Shown here in pieces: positions 16,573-23,992 of a DNA stretch of 64,000 nucleotides. The notes under the pieces are model-generated. The model was given only the letters and a program-made list of their open reading frames with translations, did no database searches and was not told the DNA's origin. Source of the stretch: Thermogladius calderae 1633. GTDB lineage: Archaea > Thermoproteota > Thermoprotei_A > Sulfolobales > Desulfurococcaceae. Every line of letters starts with the position of its first letter. Positions within the stretch are counted from its first letter, which is position 1. Where the stretch lies: the NCBI RefSeq assembly GCF_000264495.1, contig NC_017954.1, positions 806,001 to 870,000 of the forward strand. Direction: 5' to 3'. A program made the position numbers and the translations under genes.

Positions 16573-16709
16573 CCCTGGCCTGCTCTTAATAGACGCCCTT
16601 TTAAGGGTGTGCGGCTACGGCCATCCCCGAGTGGGTTGAAAAACTAATTGAGAAGACCCTGGTCGACAGCATACGGTTCCCCACAGTCCTCGGCGAGAGC
16701 TACGAGGCA

Positions 16710-17846
16710 ATGGTCGACTACTACAGGGAGGTGCTTAGTAGCCACGGCGTTCACGTAACGGTTCACAGAGTCGACGACGACTACGTCAGGAAGCACCTGC
16801 CGCGAGAGTACAACCCCGACAAGCCTAGATACATACTCCTAGCCCGCGTCGGCAGCGGTGAGAGAGTCCTCCAGTTCAACGGGCACTACGACGTGGTAGC
16901 GGCCGGGGAGGGCTGGGAGACACCCCCCTTCCAGCCCGTTGTAAAGGACGGCCTTGTCTACGGTAGAGGGGCAACGGACATGAAGGGCGGCATAGCCTCC
17001 GTTGTAGGCGCGCTCGCTTACGTGGCCTCTGGAAAAGAGCCGGAGATAGTCGTCGAGGCGGCCCTCGTACCCGACGAGGAAATAGGGGGGTTGACAGGCA
17101 CCGGCTACCTGGTCAACGTTCTGGGTAGTAGGCCTGACTGGGTGGTGATAGCGGAGCCCAGCGGTATCGACAACATCTATATCGGTCACAGAGGCGGTGT
17201 CTGGGCGATGGTTAAGGTCTACGGGGTTCAGGCTCACGGCTCGACTCCCTGGCTAGGTGACAACGCCTTCGAGAAGATGGTTTACCTGGCCAAGCTGTTC
17301 ATAGAGGAGTACAAGCCTAGCCTGGCGCAACGTAGGAGCAGATTCGAGTACGAGATGCCGGAGGCCTCAAATCCTACCCTGACGTTGGGCGGTAAGCTGG
17401 TGGCCCCAGGGTCAATAAACATCGTGCCCGGTATTGTCGGGTTCAGTGTAGACAGGAGGTTGATCGTAGAGGAGAGAGCAGACGAAGTAGTCGAAGAACT
17501 GAGGAGGTTCCTTGAAAACGCCTCTGCGAGGCTCGGAGTGAGGGCGGAGCTCGAGGTGATGGAGAAGTCGGACCCCGCCCTGACAGACCCTGGCTCCCAC
17601 CTCGTGAGAGTCCTCGAGGACTCCATCACTGGAACCCTCAACCTTAAGCCGAGGAAGACGATTTGTGTTGGCGGCTTAGACCTACGCTACTACGCGGCGA
17701 AGAACATACAGGCGGTAGCCTACGGCCCAGGAGAGGTCGGGATGGCCCACAAGGTCAACGAGTACGTCAAGCTCGCGGACATCGTCAAGGTTGCCGAGAC
17801 CTACGTGGATCTGGTCTACAGGCTTTCCCCCGGGACAAGTAGATAA
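16710..17846 (+). CDS. M20-family metallopeptidase (ArgE/DapE/CPG2 group); N-terminus starts upstream of the first ATG
   Basis: Zinc amidohydrolase removing an acyl or amino-acid group. Metal ligands are visible in family order: HYD (in NGHYDVVAAGEGWETPPF), GATDMKGG, PDEEIGG, a downstream AEPSG, and a distal His in MAHKVNEY. The first ATG (16710) is too late: the preceding 35 codons in the same frame from 16605 read like a genuine M20 N-terminus (IPEWVEKLIEKTLVDSIRFP), but contain no ATG, GTG or TTG before the in-frame stop at 16602. Either a rare start (for example ATT 16647 or CTG 16659) or a small frameshift from GTG 16607 must be assumed. The substrate is unknown, and no lysine or arginine biosynthesis genes are nearby. 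Confidence 0.85.
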   Translation: MVDYYREVLSSHGVHVTVHRVDDDYVRKHLPREYNPDKPRYILLARVGSGERVLQFNGHYDVVAAGEGWETPPFQPVVKDGLVYGRGATDMKGGIASVVGALAYVASGKEPEIVVEAALVPDEEIGGLTGTGYLVNVLGSRPDWVVIAEPSGIDNIYIGHRGGVWAMVKVYGVQAHGSTPWLGDNAFEKMVYLAKLFIEEYKPSLAQRRSRFEYEMPEASNPTLTLGGKLVAPGSINIVPGIVGFSVDRRLIVEERADEVVEELRRFLENASARLGVRAELEVMEKSDPALTDPGSHLVRVLEDSITGTLNLKPRKTICVGGLDLRYYAAKNIQAVAYGPGEVGMAHKVNEYVKLADIVKVAETYVDLVYRLSPGTSR

Positions 17847-17919
17847 CACTTTAAGACCGCACACGACATCTTAGACTCTGTGACACGGCTGTTCACGGCT
17901 GTTCAGTGGTCGGGTGGTA

Positions 17920-19431
17920 ATGCCTATCAGAGTCCTCATCTCTAACAGGGGCGAGATCGCGATAAGGGTTGCGAGGAGCGTCAGCGAACTGGGCTATACT
18001 CCACTAGGTGTCTACACGTCTGTGGACAAGAACAGCCTACACAGGAGGTTTGTGATCGAGGACTCGGAGGTCTCCAGCTACTTGGACATGGACGACATCA
18101 TTGAGGCAGCCATCCAGCTGGGCGCAGACGCAGTCCACCCCGGCTACGGGTTCTTGAGCGAGAACAGCGAGTTTGCCAGGAGAGTGATCGCCAAGGGGCT
18201 CGTATGGATTGGCCCCCGCCCCGAAGTCATCGACAGGGCTGGGGACAAGTTGGGGTTGAAGGAGATAGTTCTCAAACTAGGACTGCCCACTCTCCCCTAC
18301 CAGAGAGTCGAAGACCCCGAGGACGTCCTGGAGTTCGCGAGGGATTATGGATACCCGGTACTGCTGAAGGCGGCAGGCGGCGGAGGAGGTATCGGCATGA
18401 GGGTGGTACGTAGCGAGAGGGAGGCTGAGTCAAAGGTCTCGGAGTCCGTCATGGAGGCCGAGAGAGCTTTCAAGGACCGCAGGATCTACGTTGAGCCTTT
18501 CATCGAGATGGGTAAGCACATAGAGGTACAGATAATAGGCGACGGCGACAACGTTGTCCACCTGTACGAGAGGGAGTGCTCGGTCCAGTTCAGGTACCAG
18601 AAGATCGTTGAAGAGGCACCCTCACCCTCTATAACACCGGAGACTAGAAGGGCGCTGACCGATGTAGCTGTAGAGCTCATGAAGAGCATGAGGTACGACA
18701 ACGCGGGGACGGTGGAGTTCATATACGACGTTAAGACAGGTAAGTTCTACGTCATGGAGGTGAACGCTCGGATCCAGGTCGAGCACCCTGTTACCGAGAT
18801 GATCACGGGTATAGACATTGTGAAGAGGCAGATTAAAGTAGCGTTCGAGGGCTCACTAGACCTCAGACAGAACGAAGTGGCTTACAGAGGGCACGCGATC
18901 GAGGCGAGGATAGAGGCGCAGAACCCCCTCGACCTTTCTCCTTCGACAGGCTACATTACACGCTACATAGAGCCAGCGGGCCCGGGCGTGCGGGTCGACT
19001 CGGGTGTAACGGCTGGGTCCTACGTCCCCATAGACTATAACCCGCTTATCTCGAAGGTCATCGCTTACGGCAGAGACAGAAACGAAGCAGTCTCGAGGCT
19101 CTTGAGGTCGTTGAACGAGTACGTGGTCGAGGGGATACAGACAAACATACCGTTCGTGAAGGCCATCATCAACTCCCCTAGTTTCAGGGACGCCACGTAC
19201 ACGACCACCTACGTTGAGCAGAGTCTCGGGGACCTCTTCAAGCAAGTGGAGAAAGAGGTAGCGACCCAAGCCCTAGCGACGGCTGTAGTGGCAGTCGTCA
19301 AACCAGAGTTCAGCAAGACGTTAAAGGGCAAGCTAGTTAAGGAGAAACTCCCCGAAAGCCGGGTGGAGTCGATCAAGAGGAGGGCCTGGACGTACTGGAC
19401 CCTCACGAGGAGCAGGCTTAGGAGAAAGTAG
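17920..19431 (+). CDS. Biotin carboxylase subunit of an acyl-CoA/pyruvate carboxylase
   Basis: ATP-dependent carboxylation of the biotin on the carrier protein. The 503-residue product has the N-terminal domain (RVLISNRGEIAIRVARS), an ATP-grasp domain with the glycine loop KAAGGGGGIGMRVV (about 147-160), and the catalytic FEYNxR-type motif as EVNARIQVEHPVTE (about 285-298). About 40 residues follow the usual BC C-terminal domain. ATG 17920 is chosen over GTG 17914 because GGGTGG lies directly before it. A carrier-protein gene begins at 63611, about 44 kb away; the carboxyltransferase is not in the window, so the acceptor (pyruvate, acetyl-CoA or propionyl-CoA) cannot be decided. Confidence 0.9.
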   Translation: MPIRVLISNRGEIAIRVARSVSELGYTPLGVYTSVDKNSLHRRFVIEDSEVSSYLDMDDIIEAAIQLGADAVHPGYGFLSENSEFARRVIAKGLVWIGPRPEVIDRAGDKLGLKEIVLKLGLPTLPYQRVEDPEDVLEFARDYGYPVLLKAAGGGGGIGMRVVRSEREAESKVSESVMEAERAFKDRRIYVEPFIEMGKHIEVQIIGDGDNVVHLYERECSVQFRYQKIVEEAPSPSITPETRRALTDVAVELMKSMRYDNAGTVEFIYDVKTGKFYVMEVNARIQVEHPVTEMITGIDIVKRQIKVAFEGSLDLRQNEVAYRGHAIEARIEAQNPLDLSPSTGYITRYIEPAGPGVRVDSGVTAGSYVPIDYNPLISKVIAYGRDRNEAVSRLLRSLNEYVVEGIQTNIPFVKAIINSPSFRDATYTTTYVEQSLGDLFKQVEKEVATQALATAVVAVVKPEFSKTLKGKLVKEKLPESRVESIKRRAWTYWTLTRSRLRRK

Positions 19432-19439
19432 CGAGGTAT

Positions 19440-19476
19440 AAGTATTCGTGTTCGGTCCTGCTAATACTTACACGAA
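19440..19476 (+). repeat. Overlapping inverted repeats between biotin carboxylase and hydrogenase genes
   Basis: AAGTATT (19440-19446) pairs with AATACTT (19463-19469), and TTCGTGT (19445-19451) pairs with ACACGAA (19470-19476). The left arms share two bases, so the two 7-bp stems compete. It lies just after the biotin carboxylase stop and 100 bp before the hydrogenase operon. It could act in termination or be incidental. Confidence 0.35.
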
Positions 19477-19508
19477 GACCACTTTAATGATAGCCAGCCT
19501 TAAGCGAG

Positions 19509-19541
19509 GGATATAACCGTCTCTTTTCACATATTCCGATA
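19509..19541 (+). promoter_or_regulatory. Promoter of the hydrogenase operon
   Basis: GGATATAAC (19509-19517) is a good BRE/TATA-like box predicting a start near 19538. That is immediately before ATG 19542, leaving open a leaderless product, but a ribosome site GGAGGCG at 19568-19574 points to ATG 19581. Confidence 0.55.
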
Positions 19542-19580
19542 ATGGAGTACATAACTAGTTTTTACACGGAGGCGCTTTAC

Positions 19581-19997
19581 ATGAGCTACTTCAGGAAGAA
19601 GAGTATTTGGGTATACCACTTCAACTCCGGCGGTTGCAACGGCTGCGATATCGAGTTCGTAGACGCCCTCACCCCTAAGTACGACGTGGAGAGGCTCGGG
19701 GTTCAGCTCGTGTCGAGCCCCAGGCACGCCGACGTCCTCGTAGTAACAGGCCCTATAACTACGATGGCCGCTAGAGCTCTGAGGAACATCTACGAGCAAA
19801 TACCCGAGCCAAAGAAGGTAATCGCTTTAGGGACGTGCGCTTGCACAGGCGGCATCTTCGCTGGGGGCTACAACGTGATCGGGGGTGCAGACAAGGTCAT
19901 ACCCGTCGACGTAAAGATACCGGGTTGCCCCGCGCACCCGGGCGTGTTCCTGAAAGCTCTTGCTAGGCTCGCAGGTGTTGAGCGGGATGGGGGGTAA
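19581..19997 (+). CDS. Hydrogenase small subunit, NuoB/MbhJ-like
   Basis: Small subunit carrying the [4Fe-4S] cluster next to the active site, on the cytoplasmic arm of the complex. All four family cysteines are visible: CNGCDIE near the N-terminus, GTCACTGG in the middle and PGCPAHP near the end. I use ATG 19581 (MSYFRKKSIWVYH) because of the GGAGGCG site seven nt before; ATG 19542 would add 13 residues. With 138 residues it is a compact NuoB-like subunit. It is the first gene of the eight-gene operon, and its end overlaps the next gene by 11 bp. Confidence 0.9.
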   Translation: MSYFRKKSIWVYHFNSGGCNGCDIEFVDALTPKYDVERLGVQLVSSPRHADVLVVTGPITTMAARALRNIYEQIPEPKKVIALGTCACTGGIFAGGYNVIGGADKVIPVDVKIPGCPAHPGVFLKALARLAGVERDGG

Positions 19998-21603
19998 GCT
20001 AATCCAGGAGAAGACCAAGGTCTCGCGTGACGCCCTCCTGGACAGCATAAGGCTCTTCATGGAGCAGGGGTTCAGCAACATCGTGGCTATAACAGGTGTG
20101 GACCGGAAGGACAACATCGAGTTGATATACCACTTGGGCGACGAGCATGGGGGTATGGTACACCTATCCGTGCAACTCCCCAAGGGAGACCCCGTCGTAG
20201 ACGACATATCCAGTCTCAAACCTGGTGCTAAGATTCTGGAGAGGGAGGTACACGACCTTTTCGGTGTAGAGTTTTGGGGCTTCGACGAGCTCGACAAGAA
20301 GAGGCTCCTCCTACCCGAGTGTTACCCGGAGAAAGCCTCGCCCCCGCTTTTGAAGGACGTGGACTCCGATACCTTCAAGAAGTACATAGGGGACCCGATG
20401 GCCTGCGCTTACGAGGCGCTGACCCTCAGCGCCCCGTTGTCGCCCGAGAGCGCTCTAGTCCCTATAGGCCCATACCACCCTGCGTTGAAGGAGCCCGAGT
20501 TCTTTAGTCTCGTCGTGGAGGGGGAGAGGATCAAAAAGGCTTTTGTAAGAATAGGCTTCGTCCACAGGGGCATCGAGAAGCTCGCGGAGTCCAGGACTTA
20601 CATTAAGGACATATTCCTGTTTGAGAGAGTGTGTGGTATCTGCAGTACTCACCACGCCTGGACCTTTGTCGAGGCCGTGGAGAAGCTCCTGAACGTGGAT
20701 CCGCCGCCAAGAGCGCAGTACTTGAGGACTCTAATAGCGGAGCTCGAGAGGATACACTCCCACTCCCTTTGGCTCGGTCTGATCGGTTACTGGATAGGCT
20801 TCGAGTCCATGTTCATGTGGGTCTGGGGGCTCAGAGAGACGGTAATGGACCTGTTCGAGGAGCTCACTGGTAACAGGGTTCACAAGTCCTTCATAACGAT
20901 CGGTGGTGTTAGGATGGACATAAGCGACGAGAAAGTAAAGAAGGCCGCTGCGAAAGTCTCGGAGTTTGAGAAACAGATCGACAGCGTTATGGAGACGGTG
21001 ATGTCCTCAGACCTGTTCATTGAGAGGTCTAAGGGGATAGCTAAGTACACGCTCGAGGAGGCGAGGGCGTTCTCTGCCGTCGGCCCTGTGAGAAGGGCTG
21101 CGGGCGACCCCTACGACATTAGGAGGATAGAGCCATACGGTGCTTACGGCGAGCTAGACTTCGAGGTGAGGACCACTAAGACCGGAGACGTGTACAACCT
21201 CGTCCTCCTCAGGCTCGGCGAGATAAAGGAGTCAGCCAGGATCATCAGACAGATCGCCGAGAAAATACCCTCGGGTAACCCAGTGCCGCCGAAGCCGTTC
21301 CTCGGCGTCGTCAAGGAGGGGGAGGCGTACGCTAGGACAGAGGCCCCTAGAGGGGAGCTCTTCTACTACGTGAACTCCAACAATACCGCGTACCCGTACA
21401 GGGTTAAAGTGAGAACGCCAACCCTGCTGAACATCCAGTTGGCGGCACACCTTCTCGAGGGTGCCACGCTATCCGACTTCCCGGTGATAGTCACCAGTAT
21501 AGACCCGTGCTTCAGCTGCATGGACCGCGTCCTCGTCTACGACGAGAGAGCTGGTTGTGCCAAGATAATATCGGCCGAGGAGATCGGCCGGAAGCGGATG
21601 TGA
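19987..21603 (+). CDS. Fused NuoC-NuoD-type [NiFe]-hydrogenase large subunit (HycE-like)
   Basis: Catalytic subunit. Residues 1 to about 110 are NuoC-like (EREVHDLFGVEFWGF); the rest is NuoD/large-subunit-like. Both nickel-binding pairs are intact: RVCGICSTHHAW (C216/C219) and DPCFSCMDR (C508/C511), which are lost in true complex I, so hydrogenase activity is predicted. A 24-residue tail follows R514, the position after which HycE-type precursors are cleaved by a maturation protease, so processing is likely. No hyp or protease gene lies in the window. ATG 19987 overlaps the small-subunit gene and is preferred to the in-frame upstream codons. C+D fusion is known in formate-hydrogenlyase enzymes, but no formate dehydrogenase is nearby. 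Confidence 0.93.
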   Translation: MGGKLIQEKTKVSRDALLDSIRLFMEQGFSNIVAITGVDRKDNIELIYHLGDEHGGMVHLSVQLPKGDPVVDDISSLKPGAKILEREVHDLFGVEFWGFDELDKKRLLLPECYPEKASPPLLKDVDSDTFKKYIGDPMACAYEALTLSAPLSPESALVPIGPYHPALKEPEFFSLVVEGERIKKAFVRIGFVHRGIEKLAESRTYIKDIFLFERVCGICSTHHAWTFVEAVEKLLNVDPPPRAQYLRTLIAELERIHSHSLWLGLIGYWIGFESMFMWVWGLRETVMDLFEELTGNRVHKSFITIGGVRMDISDEKVKKAAAKVSEFEKQIDSVMETVMSSDLFIERSKGIAKYTLEEARAFSAVGPVRRAAGDPYDIRRIEPYGAYGELDFEVRTTKTGDVYNLVLLRLGEIKESARIIRQIAEKIPSGNPVPPKPFLGVVKEGEAYARTEAPRGELFYYVNSNNTAYPYRVKVRTPTLLNIQLAAHLLEGATLSDFPVIVTSIDPCFSCMDRVLVYDERAGCAKIISAEEIGRKRM

Positions 21604-21610
21604 GCGACTC

Positions 21611-22312
21611 ATGGTGTCCATGAGAGACCGCCTCCGCTTGTTCGCCCTTACGCTGAGGAACGCCGTCTCGAGACCCATAACAGTCGACATTTCGAGGGCT
21701 GTCGAAAGGGAGGTCTTGCGAGGCTACCCGAAGGTTAACCCGGAGAAGTGTATTGGTTGCTCGCTTTGCGCTAGGTCGTGTCCCTCGGACGCCATAACAA
21801 TGAGAGTCGTGGGCAAGCAGGTACTCGGCGGTAAGCAGGTTGACAAGAAGATCCCCTTCTTCAACTACTACAAGTGTATATACTGTGGTTTGTGCTCGAA
21901 CGTCTGCCCAGTCAAGGCCATCGACATGGTCAAGGGTACGCCGCTAGACGCTCTAGAGCAAGCTCCTTCCCTAATATCTGCTTCGTTGGTATTCGGGCAC
22001 GAACTGAAGATACTCGCGGCCTATGTCTCTATTTTAGTAGCACTAACAGCCATCTACCTGCTCTCGAGAGCAGTCTCGGCGCGGGGACGCCACCAGCCGG
22101 TAGCCTACGAGCCGTTCGCTGGGGGAGGCACGTACAATGGTAGGTGGGAGAAGTACTACATGCCGAGTCTACTAAGGTTTGTGCTGATCTTCCTCTTGAT
22201 CGAAATAGTCGTATTCGCTGCGCTCGTATACGAGACACCGGTAGTCCTCTTCTTGTCAGTAGTCCTATTCGTGGTAGCGCTCGTAATGGAGTTGAAGGGT
22301 GGTTTCGAGTGA
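21611..22312 (+). CDS. NuoI-like diferredoxin fused to a NuoA-like membrane domain
   Basis: Residues 1 to about 115 form a NuoI/HycF-type 2[4Fe-4S] protein: CIGCSLCARSC and CIYCGLCSNVC are two complete CX2CX2CX3C motifs. The remaining 120 residues contain three hydrophobic helices with a loop reading AYEPFAGGGTYNGRW after the first and RFVLIFLLIEIVVFAAL in the second, the layout of NuoA (YECG-type loop, then an acidic residue in the next helix). The frame is continuous with no stop. I therefore call an I-A fusion that would tether the electron-input ferredoxin domain to the membrane. The NuoA likeness is my reading by eye. NuoH starts in a GTGA overlap. Confidence 0.83.
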   Translation: MVSMRDRLRLFALTLRNAVSRPITVDISRAVEREVLRGYPKVNPEKCIGCSLCARSCPSDAITMRVVGKQVLGGKQVDKKIPFFNYYKCIYCGLCSNVCPVKAIDMVKGTPLDALEQAPSLISASLVFGHELKILAAYVSILVALTAIYLLSRAVSARGRHQPVAYEPFAGGGTYNGRWEKYYMPSLLRFVLIFLLIEIVVFAALVYETPVVLFLSVVLFVVALVMELKGGFE

Positions 22313-23271
22313 TAGACGTGCTGTTCTATGCTCTCGTATTCCCTGGGCTCGCCTTTACGGTCCTGCTAGCCTTCTGGTTTGAGTACGTCGAGAGAAAACT
22401 CACGGCCCGTATACAGAAGAGGGTCGGGCCGCTCTACACGGGCTTTAAGGGGACACTACAACCGGTAGCCGACTTCGTGAAGCTTTTGCTGAAGGAAGAG
22501 CTGGTCCCCCGTACGACGGACAGGCTACTCTACGTCGCGTCCCCTATAGTAGCGTGCTCCATCCCTATACTCGGTATGACTATTTTGCCTATAACCGACC
22601 CGCGCTCACTACTCGGTTTCCGAGAAGACGTCTACTTCTTGTTGTTCCTGTTCATACTCGAGTCTTTTGCCGTAGTGTTGATGGGGATCGCCGTGTTGAC
22701 GCCCTACACGGTCATTGGCGTCGGGAGGCACATTCTACAGTACACAATGTACGAGGGAGTGTTCATGCTCGCAGTGGCGTCGGTGGCCGTACAGACTAGG
22801 TCGGTTGGCATCGACCAGGTCATCGAATACCAGGAGCTCCACGGCCCAATACTCCTATACCAGCCCCTGGGCTTCGTAGTGGCTGTGATAGCCCTGCTAG
22901 CGAAACTTGAGAAGAGGCCTTTCGACCTACCCCACGCTAAACAGGAGATCGTGACGGGGTGGATGACAGAGTACTCGGGCGCTAGCCTCGCACTGGTCAG
23001 GCTGTACTCCTACCTTAGCATGGTCTGGAGCTCCTCGATCATCGCGGACATGTACCTCGGAGGCCCGGGCTGGCCTCTGGGGGTCGGCGGTTGGCAGGGC
23101 TTTCTCTTGTTCTTCCTAAAGTTGAACGTTGTACTCGTGCTCCTCACCGTGGTCAGCGCGTCCACTGGGAGGATTAGAGTCGTAGGATTGGCCAGGAGGT
23201 TCTGGGGCTTCCTATACCCGCTAGCTGTTGTCCAGTTCGTCTTAGCTACCGTAATGAGGTATGCCTTATGA
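22309..23271 (+). CDS. NuoH-like membrane subunit (MbhM/HycD type)
   Basis: Membrane subunit linking the redox arm to the ion-translocating arm. The 320 residues have about eight helices and the family motifs RVGPLYTGFKGTLQPVADF with KLLLKEE close behind, and EKRPFDLPHAKQEIVTGW followed by EYSG, which forms the quinone-site-like cavity in complex I. GTG 22309 overlaps the upstream stop (GTGA) and has GGGTGG before it; longer N-terminal readings run back through the upstream gene in another frame and are not credible. Confidence 0.92.
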   Translation: MIDVLFYALVFPGLAFTVLLAFWFEYVERKLTARIQKRVGPLYTGFKGTLQPVADFVKLLLKEELVPRTTDRLLYVASPIVACSIPILGMTILPITDPRSLLGFREDVYFLLFLFILESFAVVLMGIAVLTPYTVIGVGRHILQYTMYEGVFMLAVASVAVQTRSVGIDQVIEYQELHGPILLYQPLGFVVAVIALLAKLEKRPFDLPHAKQEIVTGWMTEYSGASLALVRLYSYLSMVWSSSIIADMYLGGPGWPLGVGGWQGFLLFFLKLNVVLVLLTVVSASTGRIRVVGLARRFWGFLYPLAVVQFVLATVMRYAL

Positions 23272-23702
23272 CACCCGTCCTCTTTGCTCTCGTAGGCCTG
23301 GTACTCGTCTTTTGGAGCCTGCTCGCCAGAAGGCCTCAATTCTCGATCGTTCTCATGGCAGCGGCCAGTGTCTTCGTAGGCCTGTCCGTGTCCGAGCTAG
23401 TGGGCCACGTGGGCGGACTCATCATAGCGTCGCTATACGTAAGCGTGCTCATCGTGTTACTAATGGTCTGGTTCATGGTCTCGACCCCGGAGACCCCGAA
23501 GACCGACGTATACTCGGTTCTAGCAGCTGTCTTACTGGTGTTGACTCTCGTAGCTGCTACACTCGTCGTTTGGTTCGTAGAGCCGGAGATCAGCCCGAGG
23601 CCAATCGCGAGAGGGGTCAGCTGGACAGACTACGTGCTTTTAACTGTTTTAGTCGTAGTCGCGCTGACGGGCGGACTATGGTTCGTGGAGGAGGCTGATT
23701 AA
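23268..23702 (+). CDS. NuoJ-like membrane subunit
   Basis: Five hydrophobic helices in 144 residues. The third helix region, VGHVGGLIIASLYVSVLIVLLMVWFM, corresponds to the NuoJ helix that carries a pi-bulge in complex I. ATG 23268 overlaps the nuoH-like stop by 4 bp. Sequence conservation in J subunits is low, so the call leans on position (H-J-K-L order as in nuo/fpo operons), size and topology. Confidence 0.8.
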   Translation: MTPVLFALVGLVLVFWSLLARRPQFSIVLMAAASVFVGLSVSELVGHVGGLIIASLYVSVLIVLLMVWFMVSTPETPKTDVYSVLAAVLLVLTLVAATLVVWFVEPEISPRPIARGVSWTDYVLLTVLVVVALTGGLWFVEEAD

Positions 23703-23704
23703 CG

Positions 23705-23989
23705 GTGTTCGACGCTCTCACCTTGATCTCCCTCTCCATGGTTCTAGTGGGCCTGGCGGCGGTGGCCTCTACAAGGAACGTCGTCAAGGTTATACTAGGA
23801 CTGCAGGCAATGTCTCTCGGAGGTCTCTTACTGCTGTCGTACGCGTTCTCAGAGTCGGGCCTCTCGGCGAGGGACATCGTACTACTCCTCAGCGTTGTAA
23901 CAGCCGTGGTGGAGGTCTCCACCGTGACAGCCGTCCTCCTCTACTGGTTTAGGCTTAGGACTCTAGACACTAGGGCTGCCGGGGGCTGA
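23705..23989 (+). CDS. NuoK-like membrane subunit
   Basis: The 94-residue product with three helices fits NuoK/MnhC size. The second and third helices carry acidic residues (FSESGLSARDIVLL, and VVEVSTVTAVLLYW), in line with the buried Glu residues that relay protons in NuoK. GTG 23705 starts 2 nt after the J-like stop. It lies between J-like and L-like genes in classical complex I order. Confidence 0.85.
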   Translation: MFDALTLISLSMVLVGLAAVASTRNVVKVILGLQAMSLGGLLLLSYAFSESGLSARDIVLLLSVVTAVVEVSTVTAVLLYWFRLRTLDTRAAGG

Positions 23990-23992
23990 GAG

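Noticed and set aside
17885-17904. Tandem ACGGCTGTTC duplication before the biotin carboxylase
   Set aside because: Only two 10-bp copies within the leader and no dyad; likely a minor duplication without clear meaning.
22144-22308. N-terminal extension of the NuoH-like protein
   Set aside because: It would run 55 codons back through the upstream I-A gene in another frame; GTG 22309 with a GTGA overlap and known NuoH N-termini fit better.
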